A stretch of DNA of 64,000 nucleotides from Bos javanicus (GCF_032452875.1 NW_026894319.1:62001-126000), one strand, 5' to 3'; counted from the first letter of the stretch, positions 12,214 through 27,538 are shown. Notes: generated by a model from the sequence alone, not told the origin. A program made the numbers and translations.

Positions 12214-13795
12214 GATCATGCACTTATCACGTGGCTATCATGCAATGATCACATGACTGCGAGTGTACAGATCACATTACTGATCATGCACTGATCACGT
12301 GGCTATCATGCACTGATCACATGATTCCGCATGCACAGATCCCATGGATGATCATACACTGATCACGTTACTGATCATGCGCTGATCATATGACTCATCA
12401 TGCACTGATTACGTGGCTATCATGCAGTGATCACGTGGCTGCTCATGCACATATCACTTGGCTATCATGCACTTATCACTAGACTGCGCATGAACTGACC
12501 ATGTAAATGATCATGCACTGAACACGTGGCTATCATGCCCTGATCACGTGGCTGATCATGCACTGGTCACGTGACTGAACATGCACTGATCACGTAGCTA
12601 TCATGCACTGATCATGGGACTGCACATGCACTGATCACGTGACTGATCATGCACTGATCACATGGCAATCATGCACTGATCCTGCGGCAGATCATACACT
12701 GATCACGTAACAGAACATGCACTGAACAAGTGACTATCATTCAGTAATCACGGGACTGCCCATGCACTGATCACATGACTGATCACGCACTGATCACGTG
12801 ACTGAACATGCACTTATCACGTGGCTATCATGCACTGATCACTTGGCTATCATTCACTGATCAAGTGGCTGATCATACACTGATCACGTGAATGAGCATG
12901 CACTGATCATGTCGCCATCATGCACTGGTCAAGTGACTGTGCATGCACTGATCACGTGGATGATCATACTCTGTTGACATGTCTGATCATGCACTGATCC
13001 CATGACTGATCATGCACTGATCACGCGGCTATCATGCACTGATCAGGTGGCTATCATTCACTGATCACTTGGCTGTTCATGCACTGATCACGTGACTAAT
13101 CATGCACTGATCACGTGATTATCATGCACTGATCAGTGGCTGATCATGCACTGATCACGTGGCTGATCATGCACTGATCATGTGACTGATCTTGCACTGA
13201 TCACGTGGCTGATCATGTATTGATCACGTGGCTAACATGCACTGATCACGTGGCTGATCATGCATTTGTCAGTTGGCTATCATGCACTGATCACGAGATT
13301 GTGCATGCACTGATCTCGTGGATATCATGCACTGATCAGTTGGATGATCATGCACTGGTCACGTGGCTTATCATGCACTGATCACGTGACTGATCATGCA
13401 CTGATCATGTGGCTATCATGCACTGATTACGTGGCTATCATGCACTGATCACGTGACTATCATGCACTGATCACATAACTGATCATGCACTGATCACGTG
13501 GCTATCGTGCACTGATCACTTGGCTATCATGCACTGACCACGTGGCTGATCATACAATGATCACATGACTGATTATGCACTGATCAAATGACAGCGCATG
13601 CACTGATCACGTAGCTGATCATGCACTGATCACGTGGCTGATCATACACTGATCACGTGGCTGATGATGCACTAATCACGCTGCTGATCATGAACTCATC
13701 AAGTATCTGAGCATGCAGTGATCACGTGTCTGAATGGTGCTGATCATTTGACTGATCATGCGCTGATCACGAGGCTATCATGCACTGATGATGTG

Positions 13796-14202
13796 CCTCA
13801 GGAGGCAATAACCAAAGAGCTGAGCAGGCACGAATCACGCAATCAGCAGGCAATAATAATGGACTTCACCTGTGATGAATCATGCTGCTCAGCTGGCAAT
13901 AATGAAGCAGCTGAGCAGGCAGGTATCACACGGCTCAGCTGATAATTGTCCTGCAGTTGAGCAGGCAGGAATCATGCAGCTCAGGTGGCAATTATCAAGC
14001 AGATGAGCAGCAGGTATCACTCAGCTCAGCTGGCAATTATCAAGCAGGTGAGCAGGCAGGAATCACGCAACTCAGCTAGCAATTATCAAGCAAGTGAGCA
14101 GGTAGGAATCAAGCAGCTCAGCTGCCAGTTATCAAGCACATGAGCAGGCAGGAATCACTCAGCTCAGCTGGCAATTATCAAGAAGATGAGCAGGTAGGAA
14201 TG
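13796..14202 (+). repeat. CAGCTG-rich long module M6 (407 bp)
   Basis: Duplicate of M4, with the same series of 46-bp repeats and the same abrupt return to satellite. The one difference noticed near the start is GGCACGAATC where M4 has GGCCCGAATC. Confidence 0.9.
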
Positions 14203-17200
14203 ATGACGTGGCTATCATGCACTGATTACGTGGCTGATCATACACTGTTCACGTGCCTGATCATGCACTGATCACGTGCCTGATCATGCACTTATCACAT
14301 GACTGATCATTCACTGATCACCTGCCTGATCAAGCACTGATCACGTGGCTGATCATGCACTGATTTCGAAGCTGATCATACAGTCAGCACGTGACTGTGC
14401 ATGCACTGATCACATGGCTGATCATGCACTGATCACGTGGCTAATCATGCACTAATCACGTTGCTTACCATGCACTGATCAGGTGGCTATCATGCACTGA
14501 TCACGTGGCTGATCATACACTGATCACGGGACTGAATGCACTGATCACGTGACAGATCATGCACTGATCACGTGGCTATCATGCACTAATCACGTGTTTA
14601 TCATGCACTGATCACGTGATTGCGCATGAACTGATCACGTACCTGTTCATGCACTATTTACGTGGCTATCATGCACTGATCACCTGGCTAATCATACATT
14701 GATCACGTAACTAATCATGCACTGATCACGTGGCTGATCATACACTGATCACGTGACTGTGCATGCACTTATCAGGTGGGTGATCATGCACTGATCACGT
14801 GGCTGATCATGCACTAATCACGTAGCGAATCATGCAATCATCATGTGGCTGATCATGCACTGATCACGAGGCTGATCATGCACTAATCACGTGTCTGAAC
14901 GTACACTGATCACGTGGCTGATCACGCACTAATCACGTTGCTATCATGCACTGATCACGTGACTGCGCATGAACTGATCACGTACCTGTTCATGCAATAA
15001 TTACGTGGCTATCATGCACTGATCACGTGGCTGATCATGCAATGATCACGTGACTGATTATGAATGGATTGTGTAGCTATCATGCACTGATCACATGACT
15101 GCGCATGCCATGGTCACATGACTGATCATGCACTGATCAGGTGGCTAACATGCACTGATCACGTGGCTAATCATACATTGATCACGTAGCTAATCATGCA
15201 CTGATCACTTGGCTGATAATGCACTGATCACGTGGCTGATCATGCACTGATCACGTAGCTATCATGCACTGAACACATGACTGCGCATGAACTGATATCA
15301 TACACCTATCAAGTGACAAATCATGAACTGAACACGTGACTGATCATGCACTGAACACGTGGCTATCATGCACTGATCACCTGGCTGATCATGCACTGAT
15401 AACGTGACTGATCATACACTGATCACTTGCCTGATCATGCACTGATCACCTGACTGATCATACACTGGTCACGTGGCTATCATGCACTGATCCCGTGACT
15501 GATAATACACTGATCACGTGGCTGATCATGCACTGATCATGTGGCTGATCATGCACTGATCACGTGCCTGATCATGCACTGATCACGGGCCTGATCATGC
15601 AGTGCTCACGTTACTGTGCATGCACTGATCACATGGCTGATAATGCACTGATCACGTGGCTGATCATGTGCTGACCACGTGGCTAATCATGCACTAATCA
15701 TGTTCCTTACCATGCACTCATCAGGTGGCTATCATGCACTGATCACGTGGCTGATCATACACTGATCACGTGACTGCGCATGCAATGATCACGTGACAGA
15801 TCATGCACTGCTCCTGTGGCTATCATGCACTGATCACGTTTCTATCATGCATGATCACGTGACTGCGCATGAACTGAACACGTACCTGTTCATGCACTGT
15901 TTACGTGGCTATCATGCACTGATTACGTGGCTGTTCATGCATTGATCACGTGACTGATTATGCACTGAATGCGTAGCTGTCATGTACTGGTCACATGACT
16001 GCGCATGCCATGATCACGTGACTGATCACGCACCGATCACGTGGCTATCATGCACTGATCACATGGCTAATCATACATTGATCACGTAACTAATCATGCA
16101 CTGATCACGAAGCTGATCATACTCTGATCACGTGACTGTGCATGCACTGATCACGTGGCTGATCATGCACTAATCATGTTGCAGATCATTCACTGATCAG
16201 GTGGCTGATCATACACTGATCACGTGGCTGATCATGCACTAATCACGTTGCTTATCATGCACTGATCAGGTGGCTATCATGCACTGATCACGTGGCTGAT
16301 CATGCACTGCTCACATGGCTGATCGTGCACTGATCACGTGGCTGATCATGCACTAATCACGTTCCTTATCCTGCAATGATCAGGTTGCTATCATGCACTG
16401 ATCACATGGCTGATCATACACTGATCAGGTGACTGCGCATGCACTGATCACATGACTGATCATGCACTGATCATGTGGCTGATCATGCACTGATAAGCTG
16501 GCTATCATACACTGATCAGGTGACTGATCATGCACTCTTCACGTGCCTGATCATGCACTGATCACGTGGCTGATCATGCACTGATCACGTGGCTGATCAT
16601 ACACTGATCACGTGACAGATCATGCACTGATAACTTGGCTGGTCATGCACTGTTCCCGTGGCTGATCATGCACTAATCACATTGCCGATCATGCACTGAT
16701 CACGTGACTGATCATGCACTGATCTGGTGCCTATCAGGCATTGATCACGTGGTTGATCATACACTGATCACATGACTGATCATGCACTGATCACCTGGCT
16801 ATCATGCACTGATCATGTGACTGCGCATCCACTGATCTCGAGGATGATCGTACACTGATCACGTGGCTGATCAGGAGCTGATCACATGACTGACCATACA
16901 GTGATCACGTGTCCGAATATTGCTGATCATGTTATTGATCATGTGCTGATCAGGTGTGTATCATGCACTGATCACCTGACTGCGCATGCACTGACCATGT
17001 AACTGTAGGCAATTATCACATGGCTATCATGCAGTGATCACGTGGATGATCATGCACTGACCATGCACTGATCACGTAGCTATCATGCATTGATCACTTG
17101 GCTGTCATGCACTGATCACGTGGCTGATCATACACTGATCACGTGACTGCACATGCACTGATGACATGGCTGATCATACAGTGATCACGTGGCTGATCAT

Positions 17201-18441
17201 GCACTGATCATGTGGTTGATCATGCACTAATCACGTTGCTGATCATGCACTGATCAGGTGGCTATCATGCACTGCTTACGAGGCTGATCATGCACTGATC
17301 ACATGGCAATCATGCACTGATCACGTGTCTTATCATACACTGATCCTTGACTGATCATGCACTGATCACGTGCCTGATCATTCACTGATCACCTGGCTGA
17401 TCATGCACTGATCACGGCTGATCATACACTGATCACGTGACTGCATGCACTGATCATTTCGATGATCATGCATTGATCAAGGGGCTGATCATGCACTGAC
17501 CACGTGGCTGATCCTACAATGATCACGTGACTGATCATGCACTGATCACGCGGCTGACCATGCACTGATCACGAGGCTGATCATACACTGATCACGTGAC
17601 TGTGCATGCACTGATAACGTGGGTGATCATGCACTGATCACGTGTTTGATCATGCACTGATCACGTGGCTGATCATACACTGTTCATGTGCCTGATCATG
17701 CACTAAATATGTTGCGGATCATGCACTGATCACGTGGCTGATCATACACTGATCACCTGGCTGATCATACTCTGATCACCTGGCTGATCAGACACTGATC
17801 ACGTGACTGCATGCACTGATCAATTGACTGCCCATGCAGTGATCACATGGATGATCATACACTGATCATGTGACTGATCATGCACTAAAAAAATGGCTGA
17901 TCAAGCCCTGATCACATGACTGATCATGCACTGTTCACGAAGCTGATCATACAATGATCACGTGACTGTGCATGCACTGATCACTTGGCTGATCATGCAC
18001 AGATCACATGGCTATCATGCACTGATCACTTGATTGTGCATGCAATAATCACGTGGATGATCATGCATTTATCACGTGGCTGATCATGCACTAATCACAA
18101 GGGTGATCATGAACTGATCACGTGACTTAGCATGCTGTGATCTCGTGTCTGAATGGTGCTGATCATGTGACTAATCAAGAACTGATCACGTGGCTATCAT
18201 GCACTGATCACGTGGCTGATCATACACTGATCACGTGGCTATCATGCACTGATCACTTGATTGTGCATGCAATAATCACGTGGATGATCATGCATGTATC
18301 ACCTGGCTGATCATGCACTAATCACAAGGGTGATCATGAACTGATCACGTGACTTAGCATGCTGTGATCTCGGGTCTGAGTGGTGCTAATCATGTGACTA
18401 ATCAAGAACTGATCACGTGGCTCTCATGCACTGATGATGTG
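14203..18441 (+). repeat. Satellite segment of 6.98 kb copy 2
   Basis: Counterpart of 7224-11464, with the same landmarks in the same order. Nothing but satellite is seen. Confidence 0.85.
18011..18441 (+). repeat. 227-bp duplication of the module leader (copy 2)
   Basis: Counterpart of 11034-11464. Both leader copies are present (GTGATCTCGTGTCTGAATGG near 18138 and GTGATCTCGGGTCTGAGTGG near 18364). Confidence 0.87.
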
Positions 18442-18683
18442 CCTCAGGAGGCAATAACCAAAGAGCTGAGCAGGCACGAATCACGCAATCAGCAGGCAAT
18501 AATCATGGACCTCAGCTGTGATGAATCATGCTGCTCAGCTGGCAATCATCAAGCAGCTGAATAGGCAGGAATCAGACGGCTCAGCTGGCCATTGTCAAGC
18601 AGATGAGCAGGCAGGAATCACGCAGCTCAGCTGGCAATTGTCAAGCAGCGGAGCAGACAGGAAACACGGAGCTCAGTAGGCCC
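18442..18683 (+). repeat. CAGCTG-rich module M7 (242 bp)
   Basis: Standard module. It differs from M5 by GGAAACACGG for GGAAAAACGG. It ends the 6.98 kb series and opens 4.55 kb unit U1. Confidence 0.92.
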
Positions 18684-21130
18684 TGATCACGTGACTGAGC
18701 ACACACTGATCACGTGACTGATAATGAACTGATCACGTGGCTATAATGCACTGATCACCTGACTGCGCATGCACTGATCATGTGGATGATCATACACTGA
18801 TCACGTGGCTGATCACGCAATGATCACGTGACTGATCATGCACTGATCACGTGGCTATCATGCACTGCTCACATGACTGAGCATGCACTGATCACGTAGC
18901 TCTCATGCATTGATCACTTGGCTATCATGCACTAATCACGTGGCTGATCATGCACTGATCACGAAGCTGATCATACACTGATCACGGGACTGTGCATGCA
19001 CTGATCACGTGGCTGATCATGCACTGATCACGTGGCTGATCATGCAATGATAACCTGGCTATAATACACTGATCACGTGACTGATCATGCACTCTTCACT
19101 GGCCTGATCATGCACTGATCCCGTGGCTGATCATGCAATGATCAGGAAGCTGATCATACACTGATCACGTGACTCTGCCTGCTGTGTGGCTGATCATGCA
19201 CTGATCACGTGGCTGATCATACACTGATCACGTGCTGATCATGCACTGATCACGGTGCGGATCATGAACTGATCACGCGGCTGATCATACACTGATCACG
19301 TGGCTGTTCATGCACTGATCACGTGGCTGATCATACACTTATCAAATTACTGATAATGCACTGATCACGTGCCTGATTATGCACTGATCACGAAGCTGAC
19401 CATACACTGACTGTGCATGCACTGATCACGTGGCTGATAATGCACTGATCACGTGGCTGATCATGCACTGATCACCTGGCTGATCATACACTGATCACGT
19501 GGCTGATCATGCACTGATCACGTGTCTGATCATCCACTGATTTGAAGCTGATCATAGACTGATCACGTGATTCCTGCACTGATCACGGGGCTGATCATGC
19601 ACATATCAAGTGGCTGATCAAGCACTGATCACGTGACTGATCATTCACTGATCACGTGACTGATCATGCACTGATCACGTGGCTGATCATGCACTAATCA
19701 CGTAGCTGATCATATACTGATCACGTGACTGTGCATGCACTGATAACTTGGCTGATCATGCCCTGATCACGAGGCTGATCATGCACTGATCACATGGCTG
19801 AACATACACTGATCACGTGCCTGATCATGCACTAATCACGTTGCTGAACATGCACTATTCACGTGGCTGATCATACACTGATCACGTGGCTGACCATACA
19901 CTGATCACGTGGCTGATCATACACTGATCACGCGGCTGATCATGCACTGATCACGTGTCTATCATGCACTAATCACGTGAATGCGCATGAACTGATCACT
20001 TACCTGTTCATGCAGTGATTCCGTGGCTATCATGCACTGATCACGTGGCTGATCATGCACTGATCACATGACTGATTAAGCACTGATCACGTAGCTATAA
20101 TGCACTGATCACATGACTGCGCATGCCATGATCATGTGACTGATCATGCACTGATCACGTGGCTATCATGCACTGATAACGTGGCTGATCATGCAGTGAT
20201 CATGTGACTGATTATGCACTGATCGCGAAGCTATCATGCACTGATCACATGACAGCTCATGCCATGATCGCGTGACTGATCATGCACTGATCACGTGGCT
20301 ATCATGCACTGATCATATGGCTAATCATACATTGATCACCTAAATAATCATGCACTCATCCCTGGGCGGTCTTGCACTGATCACGTGGCTGATCAGGCAC
20401 TGATAACTTAGCTATCATGCACTGATCACATGACTGCGCAAGAACTGTTCACGTGGATATCATACACTGAACACGTGACAGATCATGCACTGATCACGTG
20501 ACTGATCATGCACTGATCAGGTGGCTATCATGCATTGATCACGTGATTGGTCATACACAGATCACGTGACTGATCATGCACTGATCACGTGACTGCACAT
20601 GCACTGATCATGTAAATGTAGGCAATGATCACATGGCTATCATGCACTGATCACGTGGCTGATCATGCACTGATCATGAGACTGAGCATGCACTGATCAC
20701 GTAGCTATCATGCATTGATCAATTGGCTATCATGCACTGATCACGTGGCTGATCATACACTGATCACGTGGCTGATCATGCACTAATCACGTTGCTTATC
20801 ATGCACTGATCAGGTGGCTATCATGCACTGATCACATGGCTGATCATGCACTGCTCACATGGCTGATCGTGCACTGATCACGTGGCTGATCATGCACTAA
20901 TCACGTTCCTTATCCTGCAATGATCAGGTTGCTATCATGCACTGATCACATGGCTGATCATACACTGATCAGGTGACTGCGCATGCACTGATCACATGAC
21001 TGATCATGCACTGATCATGTGGCTGATCATGCACTGATAAGCTGGCTATCATACACTGATCAGGTGACTGATCATGCACTCTTCACGTGCCTGATCATGC
21101 ACTGATCACGTGGCTGATCATGCACTGAAT

Positions 21131-21406
21131 ACGAAGCTGATCATACACTGATCACGTGACTGTGCATGCACTGATAACTTGGCTGGTCATGCACTAATCA
21201 CATTGCCGATCATGCACTGATCACGTGACTGATCATGCACTGATCACGTGGCTGATCATGCACTGATCACGAAGCTGATCATACACTGATCACGTGACTG
21301 TGCATGCACTGATAACTTGGCTGGTCATGCACTAATCACATTGCCGATCATGCACTGATCACGTGACTGATCATGCACTGATCTGCTGCCTATCAGGCAT
21401 TGATCC
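21131..21406 (+). repeat. 138-bp duplication inside the 4.55 kb unit
   Basis: ACGAAGCTGA at 21131 recurs at 21269, each followed by CTGATAACTTGGCTGGTC and CACATTGCCGATC. This is six 23-bp monomers. The same pair appears in U2 near 25658 and 25795 and in later units, while 9605-9720 in the 6.98 kb unit has a single copy. It therefore marks the 4.55 kb lineage. Confidence 0.82.
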
Positions 21407-22989
21407 CGTGGTTGATCATGCACTGATCACATGACTGATCATGCACTGATCACCTGGCTATCATGCACTGATCACGTAGCTGATCATGCACTGATCAAGT
21501 GATTGAACATGCACTGAAGACGTGACTGATCCTGCACTAATCACATGGCTATCATGCACTGATCATGTGACTGCGCATCCACTTATCTCGAGGATGATCG
21601 TACACTGATCACGTGGCTGATCAGGAACTGATCACATGACTGACCATACAGTGATCACGTGTCTGAATATTGCTGATCATGTTATTGATCATGTGCTGAT
21701 CAGGTGTGTATCATGCACTGATCACCTGACTGCGCATGCACTGACCATGTAACTGTAGGCAATTATCACATGGCTATCATGCAGTGATCACGTGGATGAT
21801 CATGCACTGACCATGCACTGATCACGTAGCTATCATGCATTGATCACTTGGCTGTCATGCACTGATCACGTGGCTGATCATACACTGATCACGTGACTGC
21901 ACATGCACTGATGACATGGCTGATCATACAGTGATCACGTGGCTGATCATGCACTAATCACGTTGCTGATCATGCACTGATCAGGTGGCTATCATGCACT
22001 GCTTACGAGGCTGATCATGCACTGATCACATGGCAATCATGCACTGATCACGTGTCTGATCATACACTGATCACTTGACTGATCATGCACTGATCACGTG
22101 CCTGATCATTCACTGATCACCTGGCTGATCATGCACCGATCACGAAGCTGATCATACACTGATCACGTGACTGCATGCACTGATCATTTCGATGATCATG
22201 CATTGATCAAGGGGCTGATCATGCACTGACCACGTGGCTGATCCTGCAATGATCACGTGACTGATCATGCACTGATCACGCGGCTGACCATGCACTGATC
22301 ACGAAGTTGATCATACACTGATCATGTGACTGTGCATGCACTGATAACGTGGCTGATCATGCACTGATCACGTGTTTGATCATGCACTGATCACGTGGCT
22401 GATCATGCACTGTTCATGTGCCTGATCATGCACTAAATATGTTGCAGATCATGCACTGATCACGTGCTGATCATACACTGATCACCTGGCTGATCATACT
22501 CTGATCACCTGGCTGATCAGACACTGATCACGTGGCTGATCATACTCTGAACACGAAGCTGATCATACACTGATCATGTGACTGCATGCACTGATCAATT
22601 GACTGCCCATGCACTGATCTCGTGGATGATCATGCGCTGATCATGTGACTGATCATGCACTAAAAAAATGGCTGATCAAGCCCTGATCACATGACTGATC
22701 ATGCACTGTTCACGAAGCTGATCATACAATGATCACGTGACTGTGCATGCACTGATCACTTGGCTGATCATGCACAGATCACATGGCTATCATGCACTGA
22801 TCACTTGATTGTGCATGCAATAATCACGTGGATGATCATGCATGTATCACCTGGCTGATCATGCACTAATCACAAGGGTGATCATGAACTGATCACGTGA
22901 CTTATCATGCTGTGATCTCGGGTCTGAGTGGTGCTAATCATGTGACTAATCAAGAACTGATCACGTGGCTCTCATGCACTGATGATGTG

Positions 22990-23231
22990 CCTCAGGAGGC
23001 AATAACCAAAGAGCTGAGCAGGCACGAATCACGCAATCAGCAGGCAATAATCATGGACCTCAGCTGTGATGAATCATGCTGCTCAGCTGGCAATCATCAA
23101 GCAGCTGAATAGGCAGGAATCAGACGGCTCAGCTGGCCATTGTCAAGCAGATGAGCAGGCAGGAATCACGCAGCTCAGCTGGCAATTGTCAAGCAGCGGA
23201 GCAGACAGGAAAAACGGAGCTCAGTAGGCCC
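22990..23231 (+). repeat. CAGCTG-rich module M8 (242 bp)
   Basis: Standard module opening U2, apparently identical to M5. The leader before it reads GACTTATCATGCTGTG instead of the usual GACTTAGCATGCTGTG. Confidence 0.92.
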
Positions 23232-26200
23232 TGATCACGTGACTGAGCACACACTGATCACGTGACTGATAATGAACTGATCACGTGGCTATAATGCACT
23301 GATCACCTGACTGCGCATGCACTGATCATGTGGATGATCATACACTGATCACGTGGCTGATCACGCAATGATCACGTGACTGATCATGCACTGATCACGT
23401 GGCTATCATGCACTGCTCACATGACTGAGCATGCACTGATCACGTAGCTATCATGCATTGATCACTTGACTATCATGCACTAATCACGTGGCTGATCATG
23501 CACTGATCACGAAGCTGATCATACACTGATCACGGGACTGTGCATGCACTGATCACGTGGCTGATCATGCAATGATAACCTGGCTATCATACACTGATCA
23601 CGTGACTGATCATGCACTCTTCACTGGCCTGATCATGCACTGATCCCGTGGCTGATCATGCAATGATCAGGAAGCTGATCATACACTGATCACGTGACTC
23701 TGCATGCTGTGTGGCTGATCATGCACTGATCACGTGGCTGATCATACACTGATCACGTCGCTGATCATGCACTGATCACGGTGCGGATCATGAACTGATC
23801 ACGTGGCTGATCATACACTGATCACGTGGCTGTTCATGCACTGATCACGTGGCTGATCATACACTTATCAAATTACTGATAATGCACTGATCACGTGCCT
23901 GATTATGCACTGATCACGTAGCTGACCATACACTGACTGTGCATGCACTGATCACGTGGCTGATAATGCACTGATCACGTGGCTGATCATGCACTGATCA
24001 CCTGGCTGATCATACACTGATCACGTGGCTGATCATGCACTGATCACGTGTCTGATCATCCACTGATTTGAAGCTGATCATAGACTGATCACGTGATTCC
24101 TGCACTGATCACGGGGCTGATCATGCACATATCAAGTGGCTGATCAAGCACTGATCACGTGACTGATCATTCACTGATCACGTGACTGATCATGCACTGA
24201 TCACGTGGCTGATCATGCACCAATCACGTAGCTGATCATATACTGATCACGTGACTGTGCATGCACTGATAACTTGGCTGATCATGCCCTGATCACGAGG
24301 CTGATCATGCACTGATCACGTGGCTGAACATACACTGATCACGTGGCTGATCATGCACTAATCACGTTGCGGAACATGCACTATTCACGTGGCTGATCAT
24401 ACACTGATCACGTGGCTGACCATACTCTGATCACGTGGCTGATCATACACTGATCACGTGGCTGATCATGCACTGATCACGTGTCTATCATGCACTAATC
24501 ACGTGAATGCGCATGAACTGATCACTTACCTGTTCATGCAGTGATTCCGTGGCTATCATGCACTGATCACGTGGCTGATCATGCACTGATCACATGACTG
24601 ATTAAGCACTGATCACGTAGCTATAATGCACTGATCACATGACTGCGCATGCCATGATCATGTGACTGATCATGCACTGATCACGTGGCTATCATGCACT
24701 GATAACGTGGCTGATCATGCAGTGATCATGTGACTGATTATGCACTGATCGCGAAGCTATCATGCACTGATCACATGACAGCTCATGCCATGATCGCGTG
24801 ACTGATCATGCACTGATCACGTGGCTATCATGCACTGATCATATGGCTAATCATACATTGATCACCTAAATAATCATGCACTCATCACGGGGCGGTCTTG
24901 CACTGATCACGTGGCTGATCAGGCACTGATAACTAAGCTATCATGCACTGATCACATGACTGCGCAAGAACTGTTCACGTGGATATCATACACTGGACAC
25001 GTGACAGATCATGCACTGATCACGTGACTGATCATGCACTGATCTGGTGGCTATCATGCATTGATCACGTGATTGGTCATACACAGATCACGTGACTGAT
25101 CATGCACTGATCACGTGACTGCACATGCACTGATCATGTAAATGTAGGCAATGATCACATGGCTATCATGCACTGATCACGTGGCTGATCATGCACTGAT
25201 CATGAGACTGAGCATGCACTGATCACGTAGCTATCATGCATTGATCAATTGGCTATCATGCACTGATCACGTGGCTGATCATACACTGATCACGTGGCTG
25301 ATCATGCAGTAATCACGTTGCTTATCATGCACTGATCAGGTGGCTATCATGCACTGATCACGTGGCTGATCATGCACTGCTCACATGGCTGATCGTACAC
25401 TGATCACGTGGCTGATCATGCACTAATCACATTCCTTATCCTGCAATGATCAGGTTGCTATCATGCACTGATCACATGGCTGATCATACACTGATCAGGT
25501 GACTGCCCATGCACTGATCACATGACTGATCATGCACTGATCGTGTGGCTGATCATGCACTGATAAGCTGGCTATCATACACTGATCAGGTGACTGATCA
25601 TGCACTCTTCACGTGCCTGATCATGCACTGATCACGTGGCTGATCATGCACTGAATACGAAGCTGATCATACACTGATCACGTGACTGTGCATGCACTGA
25701 TAACTTGGCTGGTCATGCACTAATCACATTGCCGATCATGCACTGATCACGTGACTGATCATGCACTGATCACGTGGCTGATCATGCACTGAACACGAAG
25801 CTGATCATGCACTGATCACGTGACTGTGCATGCACTGATAACTTGGCTGGTCATGCACTAATCACATTGCCGATCATGCACTGATCACGTGACTGATCAT
25901 GCACTGAGCTGGTGCCTATCAGGCATTGATCCCGTGGTTGATCATACACTGATCACATGACTGATCATGCACTGATCACCTGGCTATCATGCACTGATCA
26001 CGTAGCTGATCATGCACTGATCAAGTGATTGAACATGCACTGAAGACGTGACTGATCCTGCACTAATCACATGGCTATCATGCACTGATCATGTGACTGC
26101 GCATCCACTGATCTCGAGGATGATCGTACACTGATCACGTGGCTGATCAGGAACTGATCACATGACTGACCATACAGTGATCACGTGTCTGAATATTGCT

Positions 26201-27538
26201 GATCATGTTATTGATCATGTGCTGATCAGGTGTGTATCATGCACTGATCACCTGACTGCGCATGCACTGACCATGTAACTGTAGGCAATTATCACATGGC
26301 TATCATGCAGTGATCACGTGGATGATCATGCACTGACCATGCACTGATCACGTAGCTATCATGCATTGATCACTTGGCTGTCATGCACTGATCACGTGGC
26401 TGATCATACACTGATCACGTGACTGCACATGCACTGATGACATGGCTGATCATACAGTGATCACGTGGCTGATCATGCACTGATCATGTGGTTGATCATG
26501 CACTAATCACGTTGCTGATCATGCACTGATCAGGTGGCTATCATGCACTGCTTACGAGGCTGATCATGCACTGATCACATGGCAATCATGCACTGATCAC
26601 GTGTCTTATCATACACTGATCATTGACTGATCATGCACTGATCACGTGCCTGATCATTCACTGATCACCTGGCTGATCATGCACTGATCACGTAGCTGAT
26701 CATACACTGATCACGTGACTGCATGCACTGATCATTTCGATGATCATGCATTGATCAAGGGGCTGATCATGCACTGACCACGTGGCTGATCCTACAATGA
26801 TCACGTGACTGATCATGCACTGATCACGTGGCTGACCATGCACTGATCACGAAGCTGATCATACACTGATCATGTGACTGTGCATGCACTGATAACGTGG
26901 GTGATCATGCACTGATCACGTTTTTGATCATGCACTGATCACGTGGCTGATCATACACTGTTCATGTGCCTGATCATGCACTAAATATGTTGCAGATCAT
27001 GCACTGATCACGTAGCTGATCATACACTGATCACGTGGCTGATCATACTCTGATCACCTGGCTGATCAGGCACTGATCACGTGGCTGATCATACTCTGAA
27101 CACGAAGCTGATCATACACTGATCATGTGACTGCATGCACTGATCAATTGACTGCCCATGCACTGATCACGTGGATGATCATGCGCTGATCATGTGACTG
27201 ATCATGCACTAAAAAAATGGCTGATCAAGCACTGATCACATGACTGATCATGCACTGTTCACGAAGCTGATCATACAATGATCACGTGACTGTGCATGCA
27301 CTGATCACTTGGCTGATCATGCACAGATCACATGGCTATCATGCACTGATCACTTGATTGTGCATGCAATAATCACGTGGATGATCATGCATGTATCACC
27401 TGGCTGATCATGCACTAATCACAAGGGTGATCATGAACTGATCACGTGACTTAGCATGCTGTGATCTCGGGTCTGAGTGGTGCTAATCATGTGACTAATC
27501 AAGAACTGATCACGTGGCTCTCATGCACTGATGATGTG
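22990..27538 (+). repeat. 4.55 kb higher-order unit U2 (4549 bp)
   Basis: Full unit with all U1 landmarks in the same order. It carries GTTGCGGAACATGC near 24366, shared with U6 (near 40497), where U1 and U4 have GTTGCTGAACATGC. Confidence 0.92.

Larger units (their letters stand above)
12214..19191 (+). repeat. 6.98 kb higher-order unit, copy 2
   Basis: Second tandem copy of 5234-12213 (6,978 bp against 6,980). Beyond 19191 the sequence continues into the 4.55 kb type, where copy 1 would restart at its junction. Unequal exchange between misaligned monomers explains the junction without any mobile element. Confidence 0.93.
18442..22989 (+). repeat. 4.55 kb higher-order unit U1 (4548 bp)
   Basis: Module to module. 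Landmarks in order are CTGCCTGCTGTGTGG (19175), TCAAATTACTGATAATGC (19333), GATTTGAAGCTGATC (19539), GGCGGTCTTGC, GTAAATGTAGGC (20612), CCTTATCCTGCAATGATC, GAATATTGC, AACTGTAGGCAATTATC, A7 in CACTAAAAAAATGG and the leader. The left 0.75 kb is shared with the 6.98 kb unit, and the right 2.15 kb resembles 16210-18441. A 138-bp duplication at about 21131-21400 is present in the 4.55 kb units but not in the 6.98 kb units. U1 shares private variants with U5. Confidence 0.92.

Noticed and set aside
12204..12224. Mobile-element insertion at the 6.98 kb junction
   Set aside because: There are no terminal inverted repeats, target-site duplication, poly-A or foreign sequence. Both sides are satellite with shared GATCATGCAC at the join, which fits unequal exchange.
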